A stretch of 64,000 nucleotides of DNA. Source: Sphagnum compactum. Taxonomy: Eukaryota; Bryophyta; Sphagnopsida; Sphagnales. This document shows, piece by piece, positions 48,345 through 60,680 of the stretch. Under the pieces are notes generated by a model that was not told where the DNA came from, ran no database searches, and saw only the letters and a list, made by a program, of their open reading frames with translations. Within the stretch, counting starts at the first letter, position 1. Each line of letters begins with the position of its first letter. The DNA lies in contig OZ234502.1 in assembly GCA_965153455.1 (NCBI GenBank), positions 5,560,853-5,624,852 on the forward strand. Direction: 5' to 3'. Both the position numbers and the translations under genes were made by a program.

Positions 48345-48945
48345 TTTTTCATCCATCTGGACAACTCTTCTCCTCCATAATGCTGTGTCAAAAAATGCAA
48401 TGCATGTTTTTCATTTTTTTTGGGTGTGTTACCTATCGGTCATATTACCACCATCCAATGATCTATCCATTTTTCATCCATCTGAACAAGTCCACACCAC
48501 TTTTAATGAAGTAAAAAATGTATGTGCACATTTTTTTTTTGGCTGCCATCCAATGGTCTATCATTTTTCATCCATCTGAACAAGTGCACTACACCATAAC
48601 ATCGCTATAAAAAAATGCAGTGACTTTTTTTTTTTAATTCCAAAATTCTGCTGTTATCTATCTTAATGTATTACCATCCAATAATCTTACAGTTTTCATC
48701 CATCTGGACAAGTTCATTCCACCATAATGTTATAAAAATTGCAATGCATATTTTAATTTATTTTTGAGTTGTTATCTGTCATATTGTACTACCATCCAAT
48801 AATCTAGCATTTTTCATCCATCTGAACACGTCCACACAAAACCCTATGAAAAATGCAATTGCATATTTTATTTTATTTGTGTGTTATCAGTCATATTGCA
48901 CTACCATCCATTAATCTGGCCTTTTTCATCCATCCAAACAAAGTC
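48345..48945 (+). repeat. Six-copy degenerate tandem repeat, about 97-126 bp apart
   Basis: The motif TTTTCATCCATCTGAACA or TTTTCATCCATCTGGACA begins near 48345, 48469, 48563, 48692, 48809 and 48921 (last copy TTTTTCATCCATCCAAACA). Each is followed by a TCCAC/CTCC block and an AAAAATGCA-type block, and most are preceded by TACCATCCAATAATCT. Confidence 0.8.
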
Positions 48946-49059
48946 CACTCCAAAGAAACACATAACCTTTGGTTTTGGGTCCTTCAAGAAACCCTCAAAG
49001 ACTGTGCACACCGTTGACCCAGTGTGAACACATTGAGGGATCAACTGATTTTTCCCTTG

Positions 49060-49445
49060 AAACCCAATTTTTGCATTTTGTTTGAATTTTCAGCAACAAA
49101 ATTCACTCCAAAATCAATATCTTCCACACATTAGCCCTGAAAATTGTGAAATAAACTCTACTAAGTCTGCTCACCTAACGCTTTCCAACAACATCAAGAA
49201 CGCCCCTAAATTCCAATACAGTTTTCAGTTTCGATCTTATTTTGTTTTCATTGAGAAAATGGTTCAATGATCAATAGCTTTCACACTGCAGCTCCAAACA
49301 GTCTCAAACCAATTCAGTGCACCCCTACTCATTGAGAGCTTTCCAAAGATACCAAGAGCGTGGCATGAAGCACTGTGGTTTGGTAGAGGGGAGATCTCAA
49401 TGCGACAAAACAAAAACAAAACAACTTTGCTTCATAGATGCATTG
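49060..49445 (+). repeat. Dispersed repeat, copy 2
   Basis: The same ordered blocks as 720-1085, including TCATTGAGAAAATGGTTCAA, CAGTGCACCCCTACTCATTG and ACTTTGCTTCATAGATGCAT. It follows the six-copy repeat directly. Confidence 0.75.
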
Positions 49446-50520
49446 GTAAGCAAAATTGACATGATAATTATCCTCAATCTCTATCAATTATGAACCCCAA
49501 CCTTTCACCTTGTATTATTAACACATCCGTCATACAAAAACCAACCATGATGATATGCAAACTCTTAGATTATTGAATGGAATTGTGATGGAACTCCTAA
49601 AAGTGGCATAAGGAAGACATTGTCAGTCTTCACTGGCTTCATCTAACATCACATGTTTTAGATTCCTGAACATCCTGATGAAATGGGTGAAACTTGCAAA
49701 AACCAAAAGATGACACTGACTCTCATCCACAACATAAACTCCATAGATGAGTAGTACACATGCCAAATTGATAGAAAACCACTAAGCATTGCCTGCCTTA
49801 GCAAGTGCAACTCAATTGGACACACCTGCCAAACACAGACCTTCCAACAACAAATTGGAACTTGAAATTGGTCATTCTATCACACAGACCACCCAGCTTC
49901 TCTTTTTTGCATACAGAAAATCCACAAAATAATGACTCTTGACAGAATATTCCAAGAACACTGATTCACTAGTTGATAAACTTCCAGATGCATGGAATAG
50001 AGACAAGCACACTCTTACAATTGTTCCATGCAGGTGGACTGGAAAACTGGTTCCTTTGCTGCAATGAAAATAAACATCTTGTGAAGTCGGCAAGTTTCAT
50101 AAAATCAATGAATGAAGTGTCACATTCAGGCCTGCAACTTTAAACATCACACCAGATGATAGGCTTTGAATTCTGCAATTCTATCCATGTGTTGACTAGC
50201 ATAGCGAGCCGGTCAGCATCTCAAGTGACAGTGCCTAGGTTCAGGCAAAGGGACACAGATCACAAATCTTTGATATGTGCAAAGAAATATCAACATGCAA
50301 AGCGCTGTTGATGCACTTTGTGAGCGCTCCTAAAAGCCAGGCTATGATTATGGCAATGCCCCTACACAGAAATAATTTACAGAACTCCATATGCAGTGTG
50401 GGGGAAGAGATGTTGAATGCTGAGGTAGGTCATAATTTGGATACCTGATCAAAGCAATACAACCCCATACAAGCCCACCTATTCACTTTTGAAATCTATC
50501 CAGAATCCTTCACCTGTAGT
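49446..50520. other. Intergenic DNA
   Basis: No gene is supported. The last part is likely the 3' UTR of the IF-2 gene on the minus strand. Confidence 0.4.
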
Positions 50521-50523
50521 ACA

Positions 50524-53500
50524 TCACTGCCTGTTGCTGTTTGCTGCAACAGCAGCAGTCACAGTCACAGAAGCATCCTCCAAAGTGCGCCTCTTGGCAA
50601 CCTTGTTGAAGGCAAAAATACTGTCACCTTCTTGCCAATCATTATATCCATCCACACCAACACCACACTCCAATCCTGCTCCCACCTGTACAGCTGACCA
50701 CTAGTTCAATACGGGTAACAAACAACAAATCCTGTCCAACAATCTGGCTTTCAATGGAGTCTAATTGAACCAGAAACTTCACAATGTTTCATGTTGTGGC
50801 TAATGTAACCTCCTGACTCTCACCAGTTGGTATGAGCATGCTGACAAAAGTGCAGCCACAACACCTCTGCATTCAAGGACATTTCAAAATGAAGGGAGCA
50901 TGTTGAGGAGGGACACAACACTTTACCTCCTTAACAGCCTCCTTCACTCGTCTTAGTGAATCTATAAGGCCTACATGGACAGCCATGGTCCCCCGCATAA
51001 CTCGTACTCCACAGCTCTTAACAAGCTTTCCTTCAGTCACCATGCAACCGGCCACCTTTCCACTTCCAGCACCAAAAACAGCTCTCACCTCGGCTTCCCC
51101 AATTGGCACTTCCTCCTGCAATGAAATCAAGCACTCATGAATTATACATTGAAATTGGACCCACAACACAAGACCCATGCAACACTTGCTGAACAACTTC
51201 CAAAAAGTAGTCCTGCATTTCCACATCTTTCACAGTCTGGAGTCAGGATAGTAACTAATCAGGAGCAGACTCTGAACATAAAATGAGGTGATGATGAATG
51301 CAACCAATCGCACAATCACTAACCAGATATCCTGCAAAATATATCTCAATCAATGTGTAATAGCTACTGATTAACATTAGAACTAACTAAAAGGTAACAT
51401 ACCAAATCCATCCCAAAACCTGTGTTCTTGAAGAAATGTCCTCTGCCACTGCATGACACCTTTAAGCACTGCACGATACCTATCAACTAGACTATGTTCA
51501 ATTTGTAGTTATGACGGGAGGGCACATAAGTAACAGCTTACCTCAACTGAATCAAGTAGCCCCTCCATCGCCTTCCGGATATCATCAACTAGGTCATAAA
51601 TTACTTTGTACAGGCGTATTTCCACACCTGCACTATCTGCTTGTGTCTGGATCCCAGGCTGTAAACCAACATTGAAGCCGACCACAACTGCATTACTGGC
51701 AACTGCCAGATCAATGTCACTAGCACTGACATCACCCGCAGCTTGCAATAAGAAACGTAGTGCGACAGTGTCCTGGGGGAGTGCTTGGAGTACTTCTCTG
51801 ATTGCCTCCACTGATCCCTGTTTGAAGTCCCCAGTACCATTGTCAAAAACCGACACAAAACCATTACACTGCTGGTTCCAATTGCAGACTCAATTAAATA
51901 CTTTCTTTCACAGATTATTGCAGTCACTGATGCAACATGACTCTAACAGGCTCCACCCTGGTACTAATTCAAGTGACTCAACCTTATACACCCCTGAGAT
52001 AGAATTCCTAGCTGTACCTGAGCATCAACCTTCAAGATGAGATTGAGCTGATGTTGTTCCACTCCAGTGTCTCGACCACTTGCAACAGCATTGGCAAATG
52101 AGTGAAGGGTAACTTTCCCCTCTCCAGCCTGTGCTGCCAAACGTGATGTCCGCGAAATTTCAGCTTGTTCTGCAGCCCCGATTTTTGCTTCCTCCATAGT
52201 ATCCATAACCTCAAACTCATCACCAGCCACAGGAACCATGCTCAAACCAAGTATCTACAGGACAAAGGAAGCCACATTCAAGAGAGTGCAAAAATACTTC
52301 TTTTAATTGCAGGGCCATGACAGTACTTTCTTGATGATTCACAATTTGAGCCAAACTGCTTTACACGAATAACAAATGAGTGGTCACAGTCAAGTCCCAA
52401 GCATACCTGTACAGCAGTGGAAGGTCCAGCTTCATCCACACGGGCACCCGTATCATCCATCAAGGCACGGACCTGATAGCAGCACCATTGTTGGGAAACA
52501 TTATAAGTACCACACTGTCAAGCAACTAGGTTATAAGTACCCCAATATGAGAGTGTCCCTTTATGTAGAATTCATTGAAAACATTCATGATAAGGGAACA
52601 TCTCCTGAAATGAAGGGACCCACAAAAGGCTAAAAGAAAAACCTGAACATGACTTGTCACAACATACCTTCCCATATGACTCTCCACAGAGCACCACATC
52701 ACCTCTCCGGATGGTACCATTTTGGACCAGAAAGGTCGCCAGAACTCCCTTGGCTTTGTCAAGACTTGCCTCAATCACTGTGCCCTTGGCACTTCTGTCA
52801 GGATTGGCTTTAAGTTCTTGAAACTGCACAGTGCATTAACCCCAACACAGTTTTTATGATCGTTCATGGCTGTCAAGAAGCACCAAGCATGAGTGAAGTA
52901 GGTCAAGAGAAGGAACAACCAAGCAAGTACTAGAGCCAATCCCTGATACACATTTTACAGATTGGTCACAGAAGAGGCACTTTTTGGTGGTGCATCATAC
53001 CTCAGCAACAAGCATTACAGTCTCCAGCAACACCTCAACATTTGCTCCTGTAACAGCGCTCACCTAGAGGCCACAGACAAACAGCACATTTTATTCTCCT
53101 AAACTTCTTCGCCCACATTATTTTAGAACACCAGAATTTGTATCAAACACCAATGATTCAGCTTCTGGACAAATGATAACTCTGTTACATGCCTAGCATA
53201 AGTGAATCTTGTCATTGTAATCACCACACTCAATGGAGAAGGTGAATAGCATGCTTGGCAATTTTCCCAATTGTAGAAATGCATTAGAATAAACAGAGAA
53301 AGAAAACAGCCCAAGCCAACAATAAGGTTTCTTCACATTTAGGAACTGACTTGTATCATCGGTACATCGCCTCCCCAGTCCTCCGGCATTAACCCATGTG
53401 TAGACAGTTCTTGCATCACTCGGTCTGGATTCGCTCCTTCCTTGTCAATCTACATGCAGCCTCCAACAGTGATGATATTGCAAAACAAAAAAGCTCATAT

Positions 53501-56500
53501 GCATCCAATAAGAGAAGTTCCTATTTGATTTCTTTGTCTATAACAAACTACATTTACTGGTTAGACCTCTGTGCTATGCAGGTTTGTGAAAACAGAGCAT
53601 TATAAAATGTCAAACCAGAAGAAGCTGAATTAAATGAGCATTAACATAGTGATAGCATGACCTTTGCCATGACACATCTGAATTGCCCACCTTGTTGATT
53701 GCAATAACAATTGGCACATTAGCAGCCTTGGCATGGGCTATGGCCTCCAGTGTCTGGGGCCTAACTCCATCATCAGCAGCCACCACAATAATTGCAATAT
53801 CGGTTACCCGTGCCCCTCGAGCTCGCATAGCACTGAATGCCTGGTACAAACAAGGTCTGATATCAGCCAACACCATCATGCTGAGCTACTTACGAACTAA
53901 ATCTACAACCCTGAATAGTAAACTGTTCACATTGGACCGCCTAGGAGGTGTATAATGTTGATAGGTCAACTACATGCCAGTTTTGTAATCAATAACTGCA
54001 TTGACTTTTAAAAATTTCCTCCTTCAAAAAATCTCACCTCATGTCCAGGGGTATCAAGGAAGACACAGGCTTGCTCCTGACCCTCAACTTGCACGAGCAC
54101 ACGATATGCTCCAATGCCCTGTGTAATTCCTCCTGCTTCTCCAGCAGCCACCTGAAAATCCAGCCCAATTGCCACATTTTCAAGTGAACAAAAGAGACAA
54201 TCCATTATGCTTATCTTGCACACTATTGCTGAATTCAAACCTGTCAATACATACTAGCAAGCAAGGAATTCTCGAAAGATAACCCATAAGCACTGACTTC
54301 CACAAAGTTTTCAATGTTGCACAATGCAGGAAGTCTGAATACTCAGAATATGTCACACCTTGGACTTTCTGATGAAGTCCAGCAGCGATGTCTGGAAAAA
54401 CACCAATCAAACACCAAAACTATGATCAGCCCCAAAGTTGCACAAGAACATAAATCAAGTTACTTCTCTGGATCACAGGACTCAACACCTCACAAGTTTC
54501 CTTACCTCAAAATCTTGAACCACACAAAACCACCACTGAGTGAGGAGCCAATAGATGAAGACAATTCAATGCTCCACAATGTCAAACCTCAAGAATGCAA
54601 ACTGAATGGCCAAGCATTTCAACCTTTGTTGACAGTAATCACTCTACAAACAGGGAGCAGCATTTGGAGGAACAGCAACAAATTTCACCTTGCCATGGTC
54701 AACGTGGCCCATGATAGTGACAACTGGTGGGCGAGCAATGAGATGATCTAGATCCTCATCATCAAGAAATTCCACTGTCTTCTTGGCCATATCTTCAACC
54801 TTGAGACTACCAGCCTCCACAACTTCTACCTCAAACTCCTGGCAAATAAGTTTGACAGTTTCTTCATCCAGTGTCTGGTTCACTGTGGTGGCAATCCCTT
54901 TCTTGAAAAGAACCTTGACAATCTCACTGTCATTGATTGCAAGCTTTTGAGCCAGCTCTTGGCATGAAAGTCCCTCCTTGCCAACCTCAAGTATGTCAAC
55001 ACGTACAGGCGCTGCTGCTTTAGCTGCTTCTGCACGCATCGCTCTACGGCTAGCCTTATTCATCTTCCTGCCACCCCTGCGAACTGCTGGTGCTCCTGGA
55101 ATGTCAATGTTCAAATCTGCAGAGACAACATCCAGAGATTCTTTGTCGCGGGCAGTCACTCTTCTCTTCACACCCTCAGAGGGATTGTTGGCCTTCTTGC
55201 GCCAATCTTCTTTGCCCTTTGAAAACAGAGACCAAGCAAAAAACATCTCAGAATCATTACCACGGAGAAGAAGAAAATCCAAGCAGTTTTCATCAAAAGC
55301 TTTTAAGCACCAACCTTAGGTGGGGGAGCTTTTGTAAAAGCTTTGGCAGGCACAGCCATGGCAGCTGCAGTTGCTGTGGCAGGATTTACACTTGTTCGAG
55401 CCAATGAGGCAGTCCTTGGCCCTGCTCCAACATCTCTCAACACAGGTCCCTTTCTCACTACTTCATCACCACCTGCAGGTGAAGATTTTGGCCTGATTGC
55501 TGCAGCAGCTTCAACACTAGACACTCGTGGTCTCAAGATAGGTTTTGCTTGAGTTGCCAGGGAAGGAGGGGGTCGCAAAGGCAGAGGTCGGTTGGCAGTA
55601 GGTGCTCCATTAGCAGGTGCAGAAGAAGATGTGCTTGCTTCTGCATCACTTCTTCCTGACACACGAGGTCTTTCTTCTGCCAACAATGCTTGTTCTCGCT
55701 CAGCTTTGCTTCTTAACTTATCTCCAGCTCTCCATGCCCCTGGTTGCGTTGCTTGTGGCCTAGGTCTCTCTGCACCATTCCCCACTTGTCTACTACTATG
55801 GCTTGCCTCACTTCTATTCCCTGCTCCAAGCTTCTCAACTTTCTCCAAAGTTTGCCCTAGTGAGTCTATAGCACCAGAATTTGCCACAGCAGCAGCAACA
55901 TTATTTTTGCCTGGAACAGCTCTGGGAGGAGGAGGAGGAATATTCTTATCGCCAAGCTTCAATTCAGAATTGCCTGGAGCATCATTGCGTGATCCGTTTG
56001 CACTGCCCGCGGTAGCTGCTGCTTCCTGTTGTTGTTGCACAGAAGAAGAAGAAGAAGAAGAAAGAGGAGAAGGAGAGCCCTTCAGACGAAGATTCAAGAC
56101 AGGTCTAGGAGCAGGTTTCAACGGGGGAGTGTCAATATCCGCATCCTGAGACTTCCTGGGAGGTGGTTGCATTGTGAGAACAGGCTTCGAAGCTAAAGAC
56201 GGCAAAGGACCTCCAGCATCCTCACCATCTCCTCCACCTCCATCTACTGGTCTTGTAGAAACTGAGGCTTCCGTCAAAGCAGCGGCAGTGTACATACACT
56301 TGGTAGCATGTCGACGTCCTCTGGAGCATCCGGAGGAAGAGGAGGAGGAGGAGGACCTTAGCCCTCTCCCAAGCAAGCTGCGCCGAGTTGAGACTCTACA
56401 AGAAACCCTAAGACTGGAAAGAGAAGCAGCAGACAATCGAACAGATGGAGAGAGAGAACAACGACACCTGCAAACTCCGCAAATATCATTCTTCATGCGT

Positions 56501-56643
56501 CCAACAACTTCGCGCTCCTGTCTATCACTACCGCATCGCATCACGCCCTTACCAAATCCTTCCTTCTCTGCAAACATAAGTCTATGCAGACATACATTAC
56601 GCTGGCTTGCAGACATCACTGCTGCAACAGACAACGCAGCCAT
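50524..56643 (-). CDS. infB: Translation initiation factor IF-2, plastid (FUG1-like), 1133 residues
   Basis: Thirteen exons: 56643-55315, 55216-54689, 54391-54359, 54151-54038, 53840-53691, 53449-53351, 53063-53001, 52823-52668, 52472-52407, 52254-52018, 51817-51542, 51115-50927 and 50685-50524; all 12 introns are phase 0. Exon 1 supplies a Ser/Arg-rich transit region and a long low-complexity Pro/Ser/Ala linker. Exon 2 has the IF-2 N domain ([20 protein letters not shown]) and [14 protein letters not shown]. The G motifs are [32 protein letters not shown] and SAVTG. Then come domain II ([20 protein letters not shown]), domain III ([16 protein letters not shown]) and the initiator-tRNA-binding C domain ([35 protein letters not shown]). 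The factor places formyl-Met-tRNA on 30S-type ribosomes. Length is close to the 1026 residues of Arabidopsis FUG1, so plastid rather than mitochondrial is likely. No break is seen. Confidence 0.95.
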
Positions 56644-56759
56644 CACCGTTTGCTTTTTCTTCTTCTTCCTCTTCTTCTTTCTTCACCACCTCACTTCCTC
56701 CAAACTTAATCAAAATCCTTCACACCAAAGCCTAGGGGGAAAAAAAAGAAATTAAAAAA

Positions 56760-58960
56760 AAAAGAATCAAGCTCAGGACCTTCGACGACAAAAGAAGAAT
56801 CCCATCGAGCTACAACCCTCCGATATGAAAAAAAAAAATTGGGAAGCAGCAGCGAGCGAGCATGCGCCAACGATGTCTCCCCGGCTTACCAACCAACAGA
56901 GAGCGAGCGGCTCTCGGAGCACCCTCCGTCTTCCACAAGCTCTTGGCTATGGCGGTGCACATGGACCATGCATGCACATACATATCACCCATATCTTCAT
57001 CCATTCTCACCACAAACCCAATATTCTCATCCATCTATTGGATGGACATCAGGAGGAATCCCATCCCAGAAATCCCTGCACCGGTATCTAATCAACAACC
57101 TCTTCACACAAGTTTTCTTTTTAAATTTAATCTCTTACAGGAAATAAAGAAAATGGAAAAAATAAAACCTGTTATACACACAATAATATATACTAGGGTT
57201 TTATTTCTCAATTTTGTGATGTAAAAATTTGGCTGATTTTTTCATAAATTTGCAAAATTAGTCAAATTTACACTAGAAAAACAGATTTTATTTTTTTTCT
57301 CATTTTTTGTGGCAGTTATCCCCACCTGTTTTTGGGGGTTTGAACCGGTGTTGGGCGGATATCATTTTTTTTTAAAAATATTCGTCTCTCTTTTATCCCT
57401 TGAGTAAACATACTACTCTTTCTTAATTAGATATCCTGACCGGATATCAGATTTCTCAGTCTGACCCAAATATCAATGTTTTTGAATATTCATCATTTAT
57501 TTATTAGTCACATATCAGCGGATTCGAATATCAAAAATTCAGAAATTTGTCTACCAAATTATATTGGGTGTCAATTTTTTTTAGGGGAAACTTTTTTTCC
57601 CAAAAGGCAACATCCTTTTCTTTTAAAAGGAATATTTTGTTGCAAAATATTTTTTTCTAAAAATCATTAGGAGAAAAGAATCATAAATTAATTTTCTAAG
57701 AAAGTATAATCACTATAATAACTATTACTGACTATAATAACTTTGAAGAGACCTTTGAAAACGTGTCCCTAAAATAGTGTAAACTTAAACTGATATCCGA
57801 AGCAGATATCCGAAAAATCCCCAGATATTCGCCTTGCACTGATTTGAACCTCTAAGGGCGATGGATGACCTAAAATAACAAAAAGGATGGATGTCCTAAG
57901 CCCCCCCAAATAAAAGGGGATGAGAATGGTTCAAGTAGTATGATAGTATAGCCCCATTTTCTACATGTAATTATAGATTCTGTCAAAATAGAATGCCTGA
58001 GACCTATTAGAGACCCCTATATAGGCCTCAGCCCTTCTAAAGGGCTCTGTTTTTTTGTGGACAAGAGATCTCCATCGAAGAAGCTCCTCCCATACGTGAT
58101 GCTGAATGGGCCTAAGGTGAACCAAGGGCCGGTCTTTAGGCGATTCCCGATTTCTAGATTCTGGGAACACGGGCAAGAGCCCTGAGTTCCCACCAAGAAA
58201 ACACAGATCGGTCAAAAGACCGGCCCTTCTGCTGCCTAAAGACTAGGGATTTTTTCCCCTTCTTTTCTTTAGGATAAGCCTTTCTGCAATTGGAGGAAAA
58301 GTCCTAAAAAGCTAAAATCTCATATGGATGATGATGATCCAAGTCCAAATTAAAGCTGAAACTGTCAAATGGATGATAATCTTTTCAGATGGATGATAAT
58401 GATGATGATGGTCTTGTAGATAAGTCATTCCACTTACTATAGCACTTGGAGTCTGTCCAGTAGAATCATCCAAGTTCATACTTCCTTCTTTATCTCCCAA
58501 TATTTCTCTCACAAGCCAAATTTCTTTTCTTTTTTTTCTTTTTTCCTTTTTTTTTTTTGCGGTCTTTTCTGGCTTTTTTTCGTTTTGGGGTGGGTCTTTT
58601 CTGGTTTTTTTTCGTTTGGGCTGGGCATGGATGTAAATGACTATATCCTTCATCCAAGTCGATCCCTTTCTTAGCAAGTATTCTGGAAAGCCTCAACATT
58701 TTAATTTGGAAGAAGCACGTCCTCTGGACAAGCACTTGGATCTTAGATAGCCACGTCCATCTTAAATTTACTTCCAAACTTGCCCCTCCCACCACAACCC
58801 CCTCCCCCCCCCCCCCAAACCCATCAAAAAACAAAACTCTCAGTATTTTGCTGCTACGTGGAAATAGAGGGGCGGGTCCCTAAATTATGGACTTTTTGCA
58901 AGTTACGTGACAAATACCTAAAGTAGCAAATTTGAGTTTCATATACATATGACATTCTAG
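56760..58960. other. Promoter side of the IF-2 gene and AT-rich intergenic DNA
   Basis: No gene is supported on either strand. ATCCATCT and GATGGATGATAATG motifs near 57025 and 58380 recall the core of the six-copy repeat at 48.3-48.9 kb. T-tracts lie near 58540. Confidence 0.4.
58124..58228. repeat. 14-bp perfect inverted repeat
   Basis: AAGGGCCGGTCTTT (58124-58137) pairs with AAAGACCGGCCCTT (58215-58228). A second possible partner for the left arm, GCCTAAAGAC, follows at about 58235, so two competing stems can be drawn. GC-rich compared with its surroundings. Confidence 0.8.
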
Positions 58961-59707
58961 AACACAAAGCACTACCACAAATTTCCTAGTGTATTTGGAG
59001 GCCACCTTATACATCTAGAGGTGAAATTTTTTCTTTTGAAAAATTTTCGCCATCGAGGGAGAAAAAATTTGGAATCTTTTCTTGCATAGTGTAATTTGAC
59101 CAAAAAAAGTGTTTTTTTTTTTTTTTTTTGGGTTGAATAAAGCATCAAACTTTTGAAACCACAAAACTGAAAATAAATAAGTAAATCAATAAAAATGGTT
59201 TCTTCTATACTATTTTTAATGTAGTTGGAGGGCATATTAGTGTGCAGTTGCGATTATTAGACTTGTGTGAGGTGCTGCCTCACAAGGGGCCTTACTTTGT
59301 TTAAGTTCATGGCCTTGGGCTTCACCTTACACTTGTTTTAGCAGCAATTGATGTTGCGCACCCATGTCTGTTTCTCAATCCTAAGATGTAACCTTAGGGC
59401 TAGACTGAACCAGCAACAACCAATGCACCAGTTGAGGATGAGGATGTTCAAGCCGTTTTGGGGATGAACAAAAAACACATCCTCCCCTGCTCAAAGTTTT
59501 GGTTTTTTTAACCTCTTCTCTGCCCCAAAGTTTTTCCCTCCTACCTACGTCACCTCATTTTATGCTCACTCCATTGTTAGAGCTTGGGAACTTGAAGTGG
59601 GAGCCAAAGCAATGCACGCTTGAAGCGAGAACCAAGACAATGCGCTTGAAGTGGGAGTTTGAAGGTAAGCTCCTTCCTTCTCTTCTTCTCTAGTTCTGTT
59701 GCAGCGA

Positions 59708-59740
59708 AGAAGGCGACGGCAGCTACTATCGTCGCCTTCT
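59708..59740. repeat. 11-bp-stem hairpin
   Basis: AGAAGGCGACG and CGTCGCCTTCT, separated by 11 bases. No coding context. Confidence 0.7.
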
Positions 59741-60680
59741 CCTTTGGTTCTGTTGAAAATAAGGAGTCGATTGAATAGCAAAATGATGTAGCATTCTTTT
59801 TTTAACACTAAATAGTTTCAAAAAATGTCAAAAGTGGTGACAAAAGGTTTTAGAAAACAATTAAACTAGGTTGTACAACAACCTATGGCAAAAAAATTAC
59901 CAACACAAAGAGAGCCACAAACTGAACAAATGAGGATACAACCTATGAATGATCCAAAAATTGAGACAACACAATAAAAGGTAACTATTTTTTTGCATTA
60001 GACCACAACAAAACAAAAAGATTATAAGGAACATGACAAACTTTTGATTGAATACCAAGTGATTCCACAAACTTCAATCCAACAGCAAGCAACAAGTTTC
60101 ATGCGAGTGACATTACACCAATACATGTCCAAATTCATTTTATGTTTCAATAGATTTTGAATGAAATTGAAAAAATTTATTGTGGTGAAAATGTGCAACC
60201 CCTTAGTAAGCGAGGACCGATTGTTACGGACATGTGAATTCATTAATAACTAATTGAATTCACCAATAATTAATGAAATTCACTAATAGTTAAATCATCA
60301 ATAATAAATTCACTAATAGTTAATCACAAACTTATACTAAGCACCTAGGAACTTCCATTAAACTACCTAACTTAAGATAAGAACTTAACTCACTTATACA
60401 CATAGCCCACTAACCTAGTGTGAAGGTTCGAACCTTTCACCTCCTTTCACTTTCATGTTTAAAAAACAAGTCTTTAACCATTGAACCAATATTTAAATGA
60501 ATGATATTTTTTTGTCACATATTTACCATAAGTTATTCTTGATTATTTTACCATAAGCTATTAGTGGTTATTATATTATAGGCTATTGTTGTTTTTTATG
60601 CTATATTACCATAGGTTATTGTTGGTTATTTTAAATTATTTTACTTCAAGTTATTGTTGGTTATTATATCATAAGTTATT

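Noticed and set aside
55343-56755. Long plus-strand frames opposite IF-2 exon 1
   Set aside because: Shadows of the Ser/Ala/Pro-rich coding strand on the minus strand.
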